A DNA stretch of 64,000 nt from positions 6,076,001-6,140,000 of the forward strand of contig NC_133121.1 of the NCBI RefSeq assembly GCF_033568475.1, written 5' to 3'. Every line of letters starts with the position of its first letter. Within the stretch, counting starts at the first letter, position 1. Shown here in pieces: positions 11,671-23,515 of this stretch. The notes beneath the pieces were generated by a model, which was not told the origin of the DNA, searched no databases, and worked only from the letters and a program-made list of their open reading frames with translations. The position numbers and the translations under genes were made by a program. Source of the stretch: Henckelia pumila. Lineage: Eukaryota; Streptophyta; Magnoliopsida; Lamiales; Gesneriaceae.

Positions 11671-11950
11671 GGGAGAATTGTTTTTTAGCCCTGTATATTT
11701 GTCACTTTGCGATTTTGGTCCTCTATATTTTTAGATTTCAGTTTTAGTCTGTTATCTTTATTTTTTTTTTTTTGGTAATTTTAGTCTTTTTTCTGATGTG
11801 GCACCAATGCAGTGCTGATGTGGAGTCGACGTGTATAGTGACACGTAAGCATTTTCGAATAAAAAAGACTGAAATCGCCAAAAATCAAAACTTGCAGGGC
11901 TAAAACCAAAATATGAAAATATAGAGGATCAAAATCGCAAAGTTTTCTCC
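11671..11950. mobile_element. Mutator-type MITE, copy 1
   Basis: The ends are GGGAGAATTG and its rough inverse CTTTGCGATTTTGGTC-type arms, flanked by a perfect 9-bp target-site duplication TAAGACATA (11662-11670, 11951-11959). Two relatives sit at 40304-40617 and 55849-56161. It has no coding capacity and would need a MULE transposase from elsewhere. Confidence 0.85.
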
Positions 11951-11959
11951 TAAGACATA

Positions 11960-12786
11960 TAATAGGTTTTTTTTTCTTCAAAAATTATATATTATTACTA
12001 TGAAAATTATTTATTAACTGTGTGTTAATATTTTTTTATTTCAATTAATTTATTTAACAACATTTATTGACAACAAAAAATGTTTCTACGTACATCGCAC
12101 AAGACTTTTACTAGTAAATTTAAAATATTTGAGAGTTTGAATTGAAATCGAATCGACTCAAATTATATTCGACAAAATAATTAACCTTCTGAACATACTA
12201 TAAATGCAGATTTGTTTTTTAAATGGGTCGGTTCTTTGCATGCAACACGTGTTTGATAGTTGATACTTGAAAAAAATATATCCATATTTCGAACTTTTGT
12301 TTTTAAAATTTGTTTTGCTCATAACTTCTACTGGTGTCTACAGTGGCTAGTCCCTATCTTGAAGGCGCGCACACATACACATATATAATATAATATATTT
12401 AACATAACTTTTTAGGGGAACATACGGATTATACATACTATGCTTGATTTTGTTTGGAGGTAGTTCCCAAAAGGTGTTCAACAAACAGTAGGAAAATAAA
12501 AAATATACTTCGACATATTATTTAATTATCGATATCAGGTCATAGTTAGCTGATAGAAGGGATATGTAAAATCGGTATAATAAGAATTGCAAAATATAGG
12601 TTGTTTATTATTGAAATATTGTTTTTCTTTGCTTTTAATTTGTGGGATTAAATTAAACATCCTCAAAGGTCCAAGTAAGGGTGTTCATGTCACACAAACT
12701 TATATGAAAACGAACTATGAAGGAAAATTTTTGTAGACAAATTTACGTCCAATTTGGTAGTGTTAAGATATAGTTTTCGCTATTAC
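11960..12786. other. Gene-free AT-rich stretch
   Basis: No protein-like frame, RNA gene or clear repeat is visible. A TA-rich patch follows GCGCGCACACATACACATA near 12365. Confidence 0.5.
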
Positions 12787-13171
12787 TGTTGGTGTATTGA
12801 TTTATGTCCCACATAGGTTGGCTAAATAACCTGAACCTGTTTATATGAACAATGGCAAACCTCACCTCTTGAGCTAGCTTTTGAGGTGAGTTAGGTCCAA
12901 GTTTAATTTCTAACATGTATCAAAGCACGGGTTCCCGTTATGTGTTGGACGGCTCATAGTTGGCCTCACCCGTCCCATAGTTGGCCACCCATTTAATATA
13001 TCCACGCTCCAGTCGTTTCATTCCTGGGCGTGAGAGGGGTGTGTTGGTGTATTGATTTATGTCCCACATAGGTTGGCTAAATAACCTGGACCTCTTTATA
13101 TTGAACAATGACAAACCTCACCTCTTGAGCTAGCTTTTGAGGTGAGTTAGGTCCAAGTTTAATTTCTAACA
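12787..13171 (+). mobile_element. Intact TRIM (miniature LTR retrotransposon)
   Basis: Two direct repeats, 12787-12915 and 13042-13171 (129 and 130 bp), run from TGTTGGTGTATT to ATTTCTAACA. Between them are 126 bp. They start with a mutated primer binding site (TGTATCAAAGC in place of TGGTATCAGAGC) and end with a purine-rich GTGAGAGGGGTG just before the second LTR. A perfect 5-bp duplication ATTAC flanks it (12782-12786, 13172-13176). No protein is encoded. A relative lies in the MYB intron at 58876-59239. Confidence 0.9.
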
Positions 13172-13176
13172 ATTAC

Positions 13177-16100
13177 ATCACATTCATCTAATAACATGTC
13201 AAAATTTATTCACGTGAAATTTTTATGAGACGATCGCATGATTAATCAATTTTATAAGAAGAATATCTTATTCTACTCAATCATGAAAAAAAAAAAATTA
13301 TTTTTATATCAAAATATTATTATTCATTGTAAATATACGTAAGTGCGACAAAAACATGCCCCATATATAGTCCATACTCATTTTCCTCGTATCAGAACAT
13401 TGAAAATAAAATATACAAAACCTGGAAAGCGTGCCAGTTGGCAGACGTAAGTGCCAAATTGGTCTCTATTGCAATGTTTTTTAATTAATATATTTCTACA
13501 TAGTGAGTGCAGACAATTGCATTATTTTCGTGAACCCTATATGTAGCCTCACGTTATTTTGTCAACAATGACTAAAATTTATAATATTTTATTACAAAAA
13601 AATCTGACCTGCGGCCTTTTTTCCCCCCAACATATCTGGTTATATTAGAGACAACCGTAGATTTCGTTATCAGGAGATCCTTCGACATATCATATCTTGT
13701 GATTATTTACGTTCTATTTTTTCTTTTTTTAAAAAAATAATTACACTCCAGTCTCCACATTCATTTTGTATAACATAATTTGATGATATCTTTTTTTGCT
13801 GAAAAACTCATATTTAATATATTTCTTGAATGTTGAACATAAATAAAAATTAAATATAAAACTTTATTCATCTAATCATTATCGACAAATATGATTGTCA
13901 TCAAAATATTTTGTGATTCACGAATTTCTTTCCATTCTGATTTATATGCATTCATTATTAAAAAAAACAATTAAATTGAAAATTTATAAATTAATGATAT
14001 TTTAATTGATTTTTAAGTTTTTGGTAATGTAATTTATTTTCGTATTATATCATATGTATTTTTTTTTATGGAACACGAAATAAACCGAAAATAAACATAC
14101 AATAATTTAAAAAAAACTTCCCTTGAGAAAATTTTGCATCAGAAATATTTTTATCTGCATAAAATTTCATGTTAGCAGCAAATTTTTAAGTATATCTTTT
14201 CATTTATATATACCACCATGCCAATATTCAATTACAAAAGTATAAATCAATGTTAAAATTTTACTTGTGTTATGTGTATTGTCAACTTTAACTTTACACG
14301 AGATATTTGGGGATGATATTTCCAAAAAGATTTAAATTCCGATATTATTTGGTTTTTATTTGTTTGTGGATAGATGAATTCAACGTATTTATAATTTTAT
14401 TAATTATAATTAACTTATATGTTTTTGAAAAATTTTACTTGCTAATTAATATTTATATAAATCCAAATTTTGAATATTTACTTCATCGTGTCAGTCTTTA
14501 AAATAATATAAAAATTGATTAGCATAAAAAAATTATATATTAACAAAAAATGAAGTCAGTCTTAGTAACATGCCTTTGAATTTTTAAAACTTTTGTAATT
14601 TTTTTCAATAACATCGATGTAACTACTTACAGTACTATATATATGTCAATGTCATATCAAAAATATATATAAAAAAAATCAAAAATTAAAGATTAAAATT
14701 GAAAGTTGACAATACAGTATAAATTTTGATTATATAATATGAGTGCATTGCCGATTAATCTAGAGATTCATTACGAAATCTTTTGCCAACTGGAACCGGA
14801 TATGGACACTTGTTCTTTATCTAATACTAATTGACTGAGATAGTGATATTTCGTTTTCGATTAAAGTTTCTGAATCTTCTCAAATCTCCTCTAGAAAAAG
14901 ATTGAAATTTCGTACACGTGTAAGCTACATTAATTAATTATCTATCAGTCTTGCCGGCTTAGTACAGAGACAATCGTGTAAATTCGAACCGTTCGAGATT
15001 TTTTTGAGTCTCGAAATTTTTTGATTTGTTTGTATTTAAATTTACCAAATTCGAGTCGAGGTTTCGAACATCTTTCAAGCTAAATTAAAGCCTATTGTTT
15101 GATAGTTCGGAACACCTCGATGTTTTATTAATACAATATGAATATATATATATATTATATGTCAAATAGATTTTTGAGTCTTTTGGTTTATTTTCGAGCA
15201 ATATTAGATAGTTTGAATAAATCGCCAACATGTTCTAATCTTTTGAGTCGAAAATAAAAAATTAAAATTTTTCTGAGTTTCGAACCGAAATCGAACTCAA
15301 ATATATCTATTTCGAACCGAATTCAAATCTTAAAATGTTTTTCAATATATTCGATTCGATTTCTAGAAGCTATTTCAAACACTACTTTAATTTCGAACTT
15401 AATTATCAATAGTTGGCTTTGGCTGATCTCTTCTTCAATCTACATTAGTGATTCAATATTTTCATAAGATAGATATTAATAATAGGTGAAGTGTGATGTC
15501 CAAAAACTTTTAACATATGTATTTTAAAAGTTGAAAAACAGAAAGTTAAAAAAGGTCCCGTGCAAATAATATGTCTGAGGTGTAATAATCGTTTTTTTGT
15601 TCATAAAACAATCGAAATATGACGACGCTTTAATTTCTATATAGTTATAAATATTTGATAACGTATACTCGATCCTACCTAATAAATTTGAAAATCAGGA
15701 ATAGAGATAGGAGAATTGCAAGGAAATTCTTTTCAGATTTGTATTGTGTTTTTGTCAACGCACAATCTCAAAATTTATTAAAAATTCAATCTAAAAATTA
15801 AATGATCGTAATTCGTACATTACACCAGCTTTGTGTTGACCGTTAGTTGAATATAATGGAGATTCGGACAATGCATTATTAGTTTATGCTACATCGGGAA
15901 TGTTTCTCCCCCTATTTTAATACCATTAGATCACATAAATCACATCATAGAAAGATAAATTCTCCAGATTTAGCATAAAATAATACGACGATGCAAAGCA
16001 CGAAAGTGAAAGGGCGAAAGAGAGGGGCGACAGCCGACAAGGGCCCAATCAAAATTAATAGTCACTAAATTATTAACTAGATATAATAATAATGATAATA

Positions 16101-16247
16101 TAATAATTGAGTTGAACACAGCAATTAAGAAACTGTTTCAACCTCTAAAAAACATGATTATGAATATTTTTTTAAAACAAATTTATGAAGACAAAAAATT
16201 CATAATCACTTATTTTTAGTGATTATAATTATTATCTAAATCGTGAA

Positions 16248-16286
<39 letters not shown>

Positions 16287-16833
16287 TTCAGCTCTAAATT
16301 ACACGATGAGCATTCATGGCCTGCTTTTGGGGTGTGTATGTGTGTGTGCGCATATGTGTGTGTGTTTTTTTTTTTTTTTTGTGTGTGAAGAGAAACACTA
16401 ACAATATAAATTAACCCAAGTCAAAATGTACAGCCTTTGATAAGAACAAGGGAGTTGCATCCCTAAAATCAAAGTCACGACGAGAATGTAAGCTTTTTTG
16501 GTGTTGAATAGGTACAAAAAGTAAACCAACAACTCTGTACTCGATACCATTTTCTTGGCCTACCATTAATTACACAAGGAAAAATTTATATTATTGTGTT
16601 TTGGGACCATTTTTATGTCTAATTTGCTACGCTTATCAGTTAAAATGGAAAAGAAAGAAAGAAGAAGCAATATTTCGGTTGAAAGCGAACTGATATAAAA
16701 TGATACTATGATTAGAAAAATATATCAAACGGTGTTTTTTGAGATATGTTATCGAGTATGGATTCGAGATCGAGGATTTTTCAAATTCCAACAACAAATT
16801 GGGGGTGAGTATGAGATTGTTATCCTCATCCTC
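13177..16833. other. Gene-free AT-rich stretch with one degenerate repeat
   Basis: No coding similarity is seen. 14968-15390 is rich in TTCGAA and GAACCG phrases, like the hAT MITEs at 33511 and 34297, and may be a decayed member. About 13219-13310 resembles the 'gagacggtc' repeat near 63040. A (TA)n run occupies about 16252-16285. Confidence 0.5.
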
Positions 16834-16862
16834 GAACAAGCCCTGATAATATGCGCACTTTT

Positions 16863-16893
<31 letters not shown>

Positions 16894-16981
16894 TTATATG
16901 TATATAGATGTGTGTGTTTATATATATATGTATATATATATGCATGTAAGTGCACGTGAACAAGCCCTGATAATATGCGCA

Positions 16982-17031
<50 letters not shown>

Positions 17032-17093
17032 ATATGTATATAGATGTGTGTGTTTATATATATATGTATATATATATGCATGTAAGTGCACGT
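16834..17093. repeat. Tandem duplication containing TA microsatellites
   Basis: Two copies, 16834-16957 and 16958-17093, both start GAACAAGCCCTGATAATATG and end GCATGTAAGTGCACGT. Each has a long TA run, and the run in copy 2 is longer. The 83- and 120-residue frames here are only microsatellite translation. Confidence 0.85.
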
Positions 17094-17473
17094 ATTACCT
17101 TTTTTTAACAACTAACAAATTATAATATAATTCAAGTCCATAATCCTCAAATCTCGACCACTATACAACCAATCACCCCGTTCTCGTCCCGATTTCGGTC
17201 CGATTGTCCAGGTTCAAAGAGTGTTTGACATCGACGCAACCTAGCTTAGATTCAATTGTGGCTATTTGTATCTCGATTTGGGAGATATTTTTGTTCAAGT
17301 TCGAGCCTTCTAGCACAATCAAAATTGTGCGTTCGTTTCGTGATTTTCTAGTAATTTCTATCGGGAGGATTTCAACTAAGTCCATCTATCGTGTACGTTT
17401 TTTTTAGATGGTCATATTTGAACTTAGGAAAGATTTCGATCAAGTTGAGCCATTTTGGTCAAGTTTTTAGATA

Positions 17474-17796
17474 GGAAAAATTGCATATATCACCCTTGTG
17501 AAATCCCGTGCTAACTAATAACCCCCTGTGAAAATTTTTTAAGCTAATAACCCCCTCTGATTCTAGATTTGTAGCATACACACCCCTTCTGGCTAAAAAA
17601 TGACGAAAATGCCCTCGACTTTTATGAACTATTTAATTTATCATTTATTTTATGTAGGGGTATTTTCGTCATTTTTTAGCTGAAAAGGGTGTGTATGCTA
17701 CAAATCTAGAATCACAGGGGGTTATTAGCTTAAAAATTTTCACAGAGATTATTAGCTAACACGAAATTTTATAAGGGTGATATATGCAATTTAACC
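17474..17796. mobile_element. Foldback MITE, Mutator type
   Basis: Two long inverted arms (about 17474-17615 and 17660-17796) surround a short AT-rich centre. The outer ends read AATTGCATATATCACCC and its complement. A perfect 9-bp duplication TTTTAGATA flanks the element (17465-17473, 17797-17805), the length typical of MULEs. Confidence 0.88.
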
Positions 17797-17805
17797 TTTT
17801 AGATA

Positions 17806-18182
17806 CTCTCGTTTCCCTCACCATCCTCATTCCCTCTCCCCATCTTTGTAGGATTGAAGACGTGAGATGGGAATGGGGATAAAATTGTGGGGCGATGATG
17901 AGATAACAAATGTGCCTTGTCCTATTGTCATTTGTACACGGTTTGAAGTGGGGATGAAAACGTAGATGAAAATTTAATCCCCACAAGGTCTGGGATACAC
18001 TACTATTAGATATAATCGAGTATGAGAGCGGGAATAAGAACTTGGCAGAAAATGTGGGAAATGGACGATTTTTAGATTCAGGGGCAAGGGTGGGTAAGGC
18101 ATCTCCATCTCGTCGCCATCCTTACAGATGATAAATACTTTTGATCGAAAATTGTATTTTTGTTCTTTACACACACACACAC

Positions 18183-18219
<37 letters not shown>

Positions 18220-18382
18220 CACACATACTTGTAATTTTGTTAATCTAGATTATCAAAATTTCAGTCTTTGTCTACTTTCTTGTTTGTGTTTGATTGACGA
18301 TATAAAAATCACGATAATTCACAGTGTAATATATGCAACTAATCTTTATTTTTTCCTAGAATTATATTTAATATTTTAAAAT
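17806..18382. other. Gene-free stretch with CA/TA microsatellites
   Basis: A compound CA/TA repeat lies at about 18169-18228. From about 18240 to 18382 the sequence resembles 32200-32280. It is the left part of a duplicated segment that the copia element interrupts. Confidence 0.5.
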
Positions 18383-19234
18383 TGTTGTGTCTTCAAAGTT
18401 GGCTGATTTCAGTTGAGGGAAGACCTAAACTGAACTGAGGAAAATAGACTGATGGTGGGAACTGGTTCCTTGCCCAAAACTGAAGTGACAAGCCAAAATG
18501 ATTGCTAAATTGAACACCAAACTGAACAGATGGGAGCAGCTGAGGAAAGATACTCTAATGAAGAAGAGAAGCAGTCGATGTAACATTGACTGGATCAGTC
18601 TTGGTATTCCAAAGGTGGAGTCAGTCGAGAATGAAGTCAGTTGCGGGAGGAAATCAATTTGGCTATGTTCAGTTGACATCTACGTGACAGGATGGTTAGC
18701 TGACAAGTGATCATTCAGTCTTCCGCACAGATAGTACTAGGTTGTCAGCGATTGTCAGAGTATTGTCGGTGGACATCAAGAAGATGTCAGAGAATGTTTC
18801 AGGAGGGGACGCAAGCAGTTACACGTCAACATCAGTCTCTTTCATATATATAACAGTCAGCTACGAGCACGACGATGGGTGTGGGAGAGTTCAGTTTAAC
18901 AAGGGAAAATCAAATCGGTGAGTGAATTTAAGAGCGGTTTAAACATGAGAGACTGAAAGTGAAATCAAAAGAGTTCATGCTTTGATTTCAGTTTTGTGTG
19001 AGTTCTTGAAGGTGTAACTTGCGAAACACTTGTAAACTCCAATCTCTTAATAAAATTTGTTCCACACGTGGACGTAGGCTATTTTGGGCCGAACCACGTA
19101 AACTCGTGTTCTTTATTATCTGATTTTATCATTTAAGTTTCATGTGATTAACCGAAAACTGATCATTTCAGTTTTGACCGTGATTTATCAATTCTTATTA
19201 AATACTTGTCTTGGATTATTATTTTATCACAACA
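18383..19234 (+). repeat. 5' LTR of the copia element
   Basis: The LTR runs from TGTTGTGTCTTC to TTATCACAACA, so its ends are inverted repeats (TGTTGTG/CACAACA). The sequence after it, ATTGGCACCGTCTGTGGGAA, sits where a primer binding site belongs but is not the usual initiator-Met complement. Confidence 0.9.
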
Positions 19235-19266
19235 ATTGGCACCGTCTGTGGGAAGATAGGCCGAGT

Positions 19267-20042
19267 ATGGCTGGATCAATGAAGTTTGATATTGAGAAAT
19301 TCACAGGAAAAATGATTTTACTCTGTGGAGAATCAAGATGAGGGCCATCTTGATACAACAAGGGTTGGCAGAAGCATTAAAGACCAAGGAAGAGATGTCA
19401 TCAACTTTGAGCGAGAAGGAAAAGGAATACATCTTGGAAAAGGCACAATGTGCTATCATATTGTGTCTCGGAGACAAACCTTTAAGAGAGGTAGAAAAAG
19501 AAAGATCAGCCTATGCTATGTTGCATAAATTAAAAAATATTTACATGACCAAGTCTCTTGCAAACAGACTCTACATGAAGCATAGGTTATACTCTTTCAA
19601 GGTTCAAGATGGAAACAATATCGAGGATCAAATATAGACGAGTTCATGAAAATCTTGGTTGACTTGGAGAATGTAGAGGTGAAACTGGGGGAAGAGTACA
19701 AGGCCTTCATCTTGCTCAATGCACGGCCAAAATATTATGAACATTTCAAGTATGCAATGCTGTATGGAAGAGATCAGTCAATCACCCAGGAGGAAGTTCA
19801 GTAGGCTATTTAGTCCAAGGAGTTACGACGGAAGTTGCAAATGAGTGGCAATATCCCAGGTGAAAGCCTGATTGCAAGGGAGAGAATTGATAAGAGACCA
19901 TTAAGTTCAAATAAACCAAGGAGAATGTCAAAGAGCAAACCCGAGCTCAAGTGCTTCATCTGTCAGAAGAAAGGACACTTCAATAGGGACTGTCCTGAGA
20001 AGAACAAGAAGTCTCTAAAAAACTCAAGGGAGATAAGTGAAT
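19267..20042 (+). pseudogene. Copia gag with zinc knuckle
   Basis: The start is ATGGCTGGATCAATG at 19267 (MAGSMKFDIEKFTG), followed by a frameshift near 19310 into MRAILIQQGLAEAL. A UBN2-type gag region continues to about 19800 through a further frameshift near 19635 and in-frame stops near 19803. The zinc knuckle CFICQKKGHFNRDC lies at 19835-20044. It would package element RNA, but the frame is not intact. Confidence 0.85.
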
Positions 20043-20895
20043 AAGCTAGCATATTAGAAGGATATGCTGATGTCGAGGTTTTGATGATGACATGTGATGG
20101 TTTAAAAATTGAGTGGATCTAGACTCAAGATGCACCTTCCATTGTGTCCAGTTAAGACTTGGTTTACTGAACTGGTGGAAGAAGAACAAGGGTTAGTTCT
20201 TCTGAGAATGATAAATCCTGCAGAGTCAAGGGAATAGGGTCAACCCGTTTGCATATGCACGATGGGGTGACCAAAACCTTGACTAATGTAAGGTTTGTCC
20301 CAGAATCGAAGAGGAATTTTATTTCATTAGCTACTCTGGATGCCACTGGATATACTTTCAAGGCTAAGAATGGTAACATGAAGGTGATGAAAGGACCTAT
20401 GGTGGTGATGAATGGATTGAGGATCAATTTTCTCTATGTGCTACAAGCCAAGACCATAATTGGTGGATCAGCTATGGTGCATGATAAATAGAACAGAACC
20501 AGACTGTGGCACATGAGGTTAGGCCATTCCAGTTTAAGGGGCCTACTAGAGTTGTCCAAACAAGGGCTACTGGGCGAGGATAAGATCAAATAACTGGAGA
20601 TATGTGATTATTGTGTCCTAGAGAAGGCTAAAAGAGTATCATTTGGAACTGATCAACACACCTCGACTAAGCCTCTAGAATACATTCACTCAGAACTTTG
20701 GGGTCCCTCAAAGTCAAAAACTCACGAAGGCAGTCGATACTTCATGTTTATTGTTGATGACTATATTAGGAGAGTGAGGGTATACATGCTGAAGTCTAAG
20801 GATGAAGCAGCAGGAAGATTCAAGGAATGGATGCTTCAAACTGAAAACAAAACTAGACACATAGTGAAATGATTGAGGATTGACAATGCTTGAGA
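20043..20895 (+). pseudogene. Copia protease remnant, GAG-pre-integrase and truncated integrase
   Basis: Fragments include VRFVPESKRNFISLATLDA, then LWHMRLGHSS with the His pair of the GAG-pre-integrase zinc site and CDYCV as the Cys pair. The integrase core starts at the ELWGPSK region and FIVDDYIRR. Several stops interrupt the frame. Similarity ends near 20895, after KTRHIVK and RIDNA, so the rest of the catalytic core is deleted. A short direct repeat of GACAATGCTTGAGACAAGGAT lies at the break. Confidence 0.8.
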
Positions 20896-21338
20896 CAAGG
20901 ATTGACAATGCTTGAGACAAGGATGGACTATAATCTTGGAAAAGATATCAAGGAAGGAACCGAGAGTCTAGAGGAATCACTAGTTGAGGTGGAGCTATAA
21001 CATGATCAGTCGACTAATGAAACTGAACCTCAACTGGGTGATCAAATCAGTCGAGTCCGTTAAACTGAAGACCCTCAGGGAACTGATCAATTGAGATTCT
21101 ATATATTGGAAAGGGATAGACAAAGAAGGGATATTCGACCCTTTCTGAGATTTGGGGAAGCTGACATGATATCTCATGCACTGAGTAACATGGAGCAAGT
21201 GAAGTATGAACCTTCATCTTATAAGAGTGTAATGAGCAGTAAATTAAAGGATAACTGGAAGAAGGCTATGGATGAGGAACTCCAGTCACTAATAAAGAAT
21301 GAGACATGGAATTTGGTGGAGAAACCAAAAGGCAAAAG

Positions 21339-23515
21339 TGTGAGACCCCGATTCTAATCATCTAATCAAGAGTTAGTCCTATCGATAATCAATCAAAGGC
21401 CAAAAGATAAGATATTAAATAAATAACAATTTTTTTTTCTGATGAACATTGCTGCGCTCGATCCTATAAAAGTTCAGGATCGAGCGCACCATATTTTGAA
21501 ACTCTCTATCGAGAAAATAATATATGCCGCGCTCGATCCGGCAAAAAGCCAGGATCGAGCGCACCATTTTTGTGCAAGTCTCTGCCTCAAATAAAAAGGG
21601 GCCGCGCTCGATCCCACGAACTCGTGCGATCGAACGCATGGTCTGCCCAGAAAATCTAAAAATTCCGAACATGCACTTCTATTCCAATCATCAATTCAAC
21701 TCAATCTAGATGCTCATAATTCATAAACAACAACATGCAACCATGCTTAAACATCATTCAACATACATGGTAGTTCTAGAGTTATACATTTTTTCGGCGA
21801 AGAGAACATGCATCGGTTCTAGATTCGACACAAATACAACCTAAAACAAAAGACTAGATTGACATGCTCTTCCATTCTAAACCAAAGTCTCACTTCTAAT
21901 CTTTGATCTCAATCTATCCTTGTCGTCTCTGACTCGGTCCTGCCCCACTTGTTGCCATGCACACATGCAAAAATAAGACAACAGCCGGATAATCCGGTGA
22001 GAATACAATTTCCTGTAAAAGAGACAACATGCTATATCAAATAAACATATCAAACATGATATGCATCAATTCACCTCGTATATCAACTTCAGATAAAATT
22101 CAAGTAATTCATTCAAGTACTGAATTAAAATGATATGCATGTCTTTAAAACTTCTGGATTATCAGACTCAGATAATCAAATGGAATTCTTCTTTCTTTCT
22201 TTCTTTCTTCTGTTTGGGATCCCGAGGTTAAAATATCCAAAAATCACACCGACTACCCTCTCGAGGTGGACGAGACATATTTTAATCCTCTAGACTCCGG
22301 AGCATTATAGAGAGTTATTTCTGCACATGTAGTAATTTGCCTACAAGGCCACTCAACTATAATCACCAGAATGTCTAATTCAAAATGAATAATCAATCGG
22401 CTCAATATGAATGCATATGTCATCTCATGCATTCAAATATCATTTCAATCATCAATTCAATTGAGAATTCTATCATGATTTCATTCATCAATTCAAATAA
22501 ACATTCAATCATGATTTCAAATAAGCATTCAATCATGCAAGTATGTGATTTATTCGGAACACTCGAATCAATTCCTATTCGAGTTAATCATTCCATTCAA
22601 ATCTAAGTCGTCTTTTACCTTATTCGTTTTGAAGGTATTTCAATCTGAAAATCAATAATAAGGATAATAATCAATATCCAATCAATTCATTCAAAACTCA
22701 ATCAAACTTCTTCGATTGATAAATAAGAAAATCGATGCTGTACCGACTTCAATCTTCCAAACTGACCAAAGTTGCTATCTCGCAACTCTGTTGACTTCAC
22801 TTCAATCTATCAGAAGAAGTCATAAGGATCAATATCGACATCAAAAGCTCAATCAAACTCGATACGATCAAAACATCGAAACGATATCTAAAACTCAAAC
22901 TGACGGCATAACGGCTATAAACTGATCAAACCGGAAACGCAGACAACAATTCAACAATCCAATATACTCATAATCATCTCAATATCATCAAACAATTCAA
23001 ATCCTTCAAATCTAAAAGCTCCATTTTCGAAATTTCACAACAAAAATCATATCAATTCCAATCGTCGTTAGATTTTTGAACCGTCTTAGATATACTATCA
23101 CAGCTATCTCATAATCATCATCTCCGAATATCAATCAATTCTAAAGACATCCAAAAATTCAAACCTCGTAAAAATAAGAGAAACTTAATTCCAAACGGAG
23201 CACTCGACGCTGTGATCGCAGATATCAAGTCAGAATTCAATTTTATCGGACGGATTGAGCTAGAATGGAAATCTAGAAGCTTGGAATGAAATGGGGCGAT
23301 TCATCAATGGTGGAGGCGTTGTGAAGGGAGAACATGGCGTGAAAAGGAAGAGTCAAAGCCTCTTAAATATCTAACAATTTCCATATTTGCGTTTTAGTCC
23401 CTGAAAATTCCAAAAATTGCATTCTAGTCCCTGATCATAATCGAATCGGCCCTCGACTTCTAAAATCTCTAATTATCTCAAATAAAGTCCATTAAGATAA
23501 TTTTTGGGCGTTACA
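21339..23515 (-). mobile_element. Solo LTR inserted in the copia RT
   Basis: The LTR is bounded by TGTGAGACCCCGATTC and TTTTTGGGCGTTACA. A perfect 5-bp duplication AAAAG flanks it (21334-21338, 23516-23520). Read on the minus strand it starts TGTAACGCCC, common for plant gypsy LTRs, and has a TATA-like ATATTTAAGAGG about 150 nt in, so I favour minus orientation. No internal domain or second LTR is present, which fits recombination between two LTRs. A CCTTCTTTCTTT-type microsatellite lies near 22190. Confidence 0.9.
21454..21640. repeat. Three CG-rich hairpin modules inside the solo LTR
   Basis: Three inverted repeats of GCGCTCGATC ... GATCGAGCGC start at 21454, 21529 and 21604, exactly 75 nt apart. 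Arms are 9-10 bp with loops of about 14 nt. The third ends GCGCATGG. The same module with nearly the same spacing occurs at 41622-41801 and 46813-46994 in an unrelated LTR. Confidence 0.8.

Noticed and set aside
16749..17125. Tyr/Ile-rich frames on both strands
   Set aside because: They are translations of TA and TG microsatellites in a tandem duplication.
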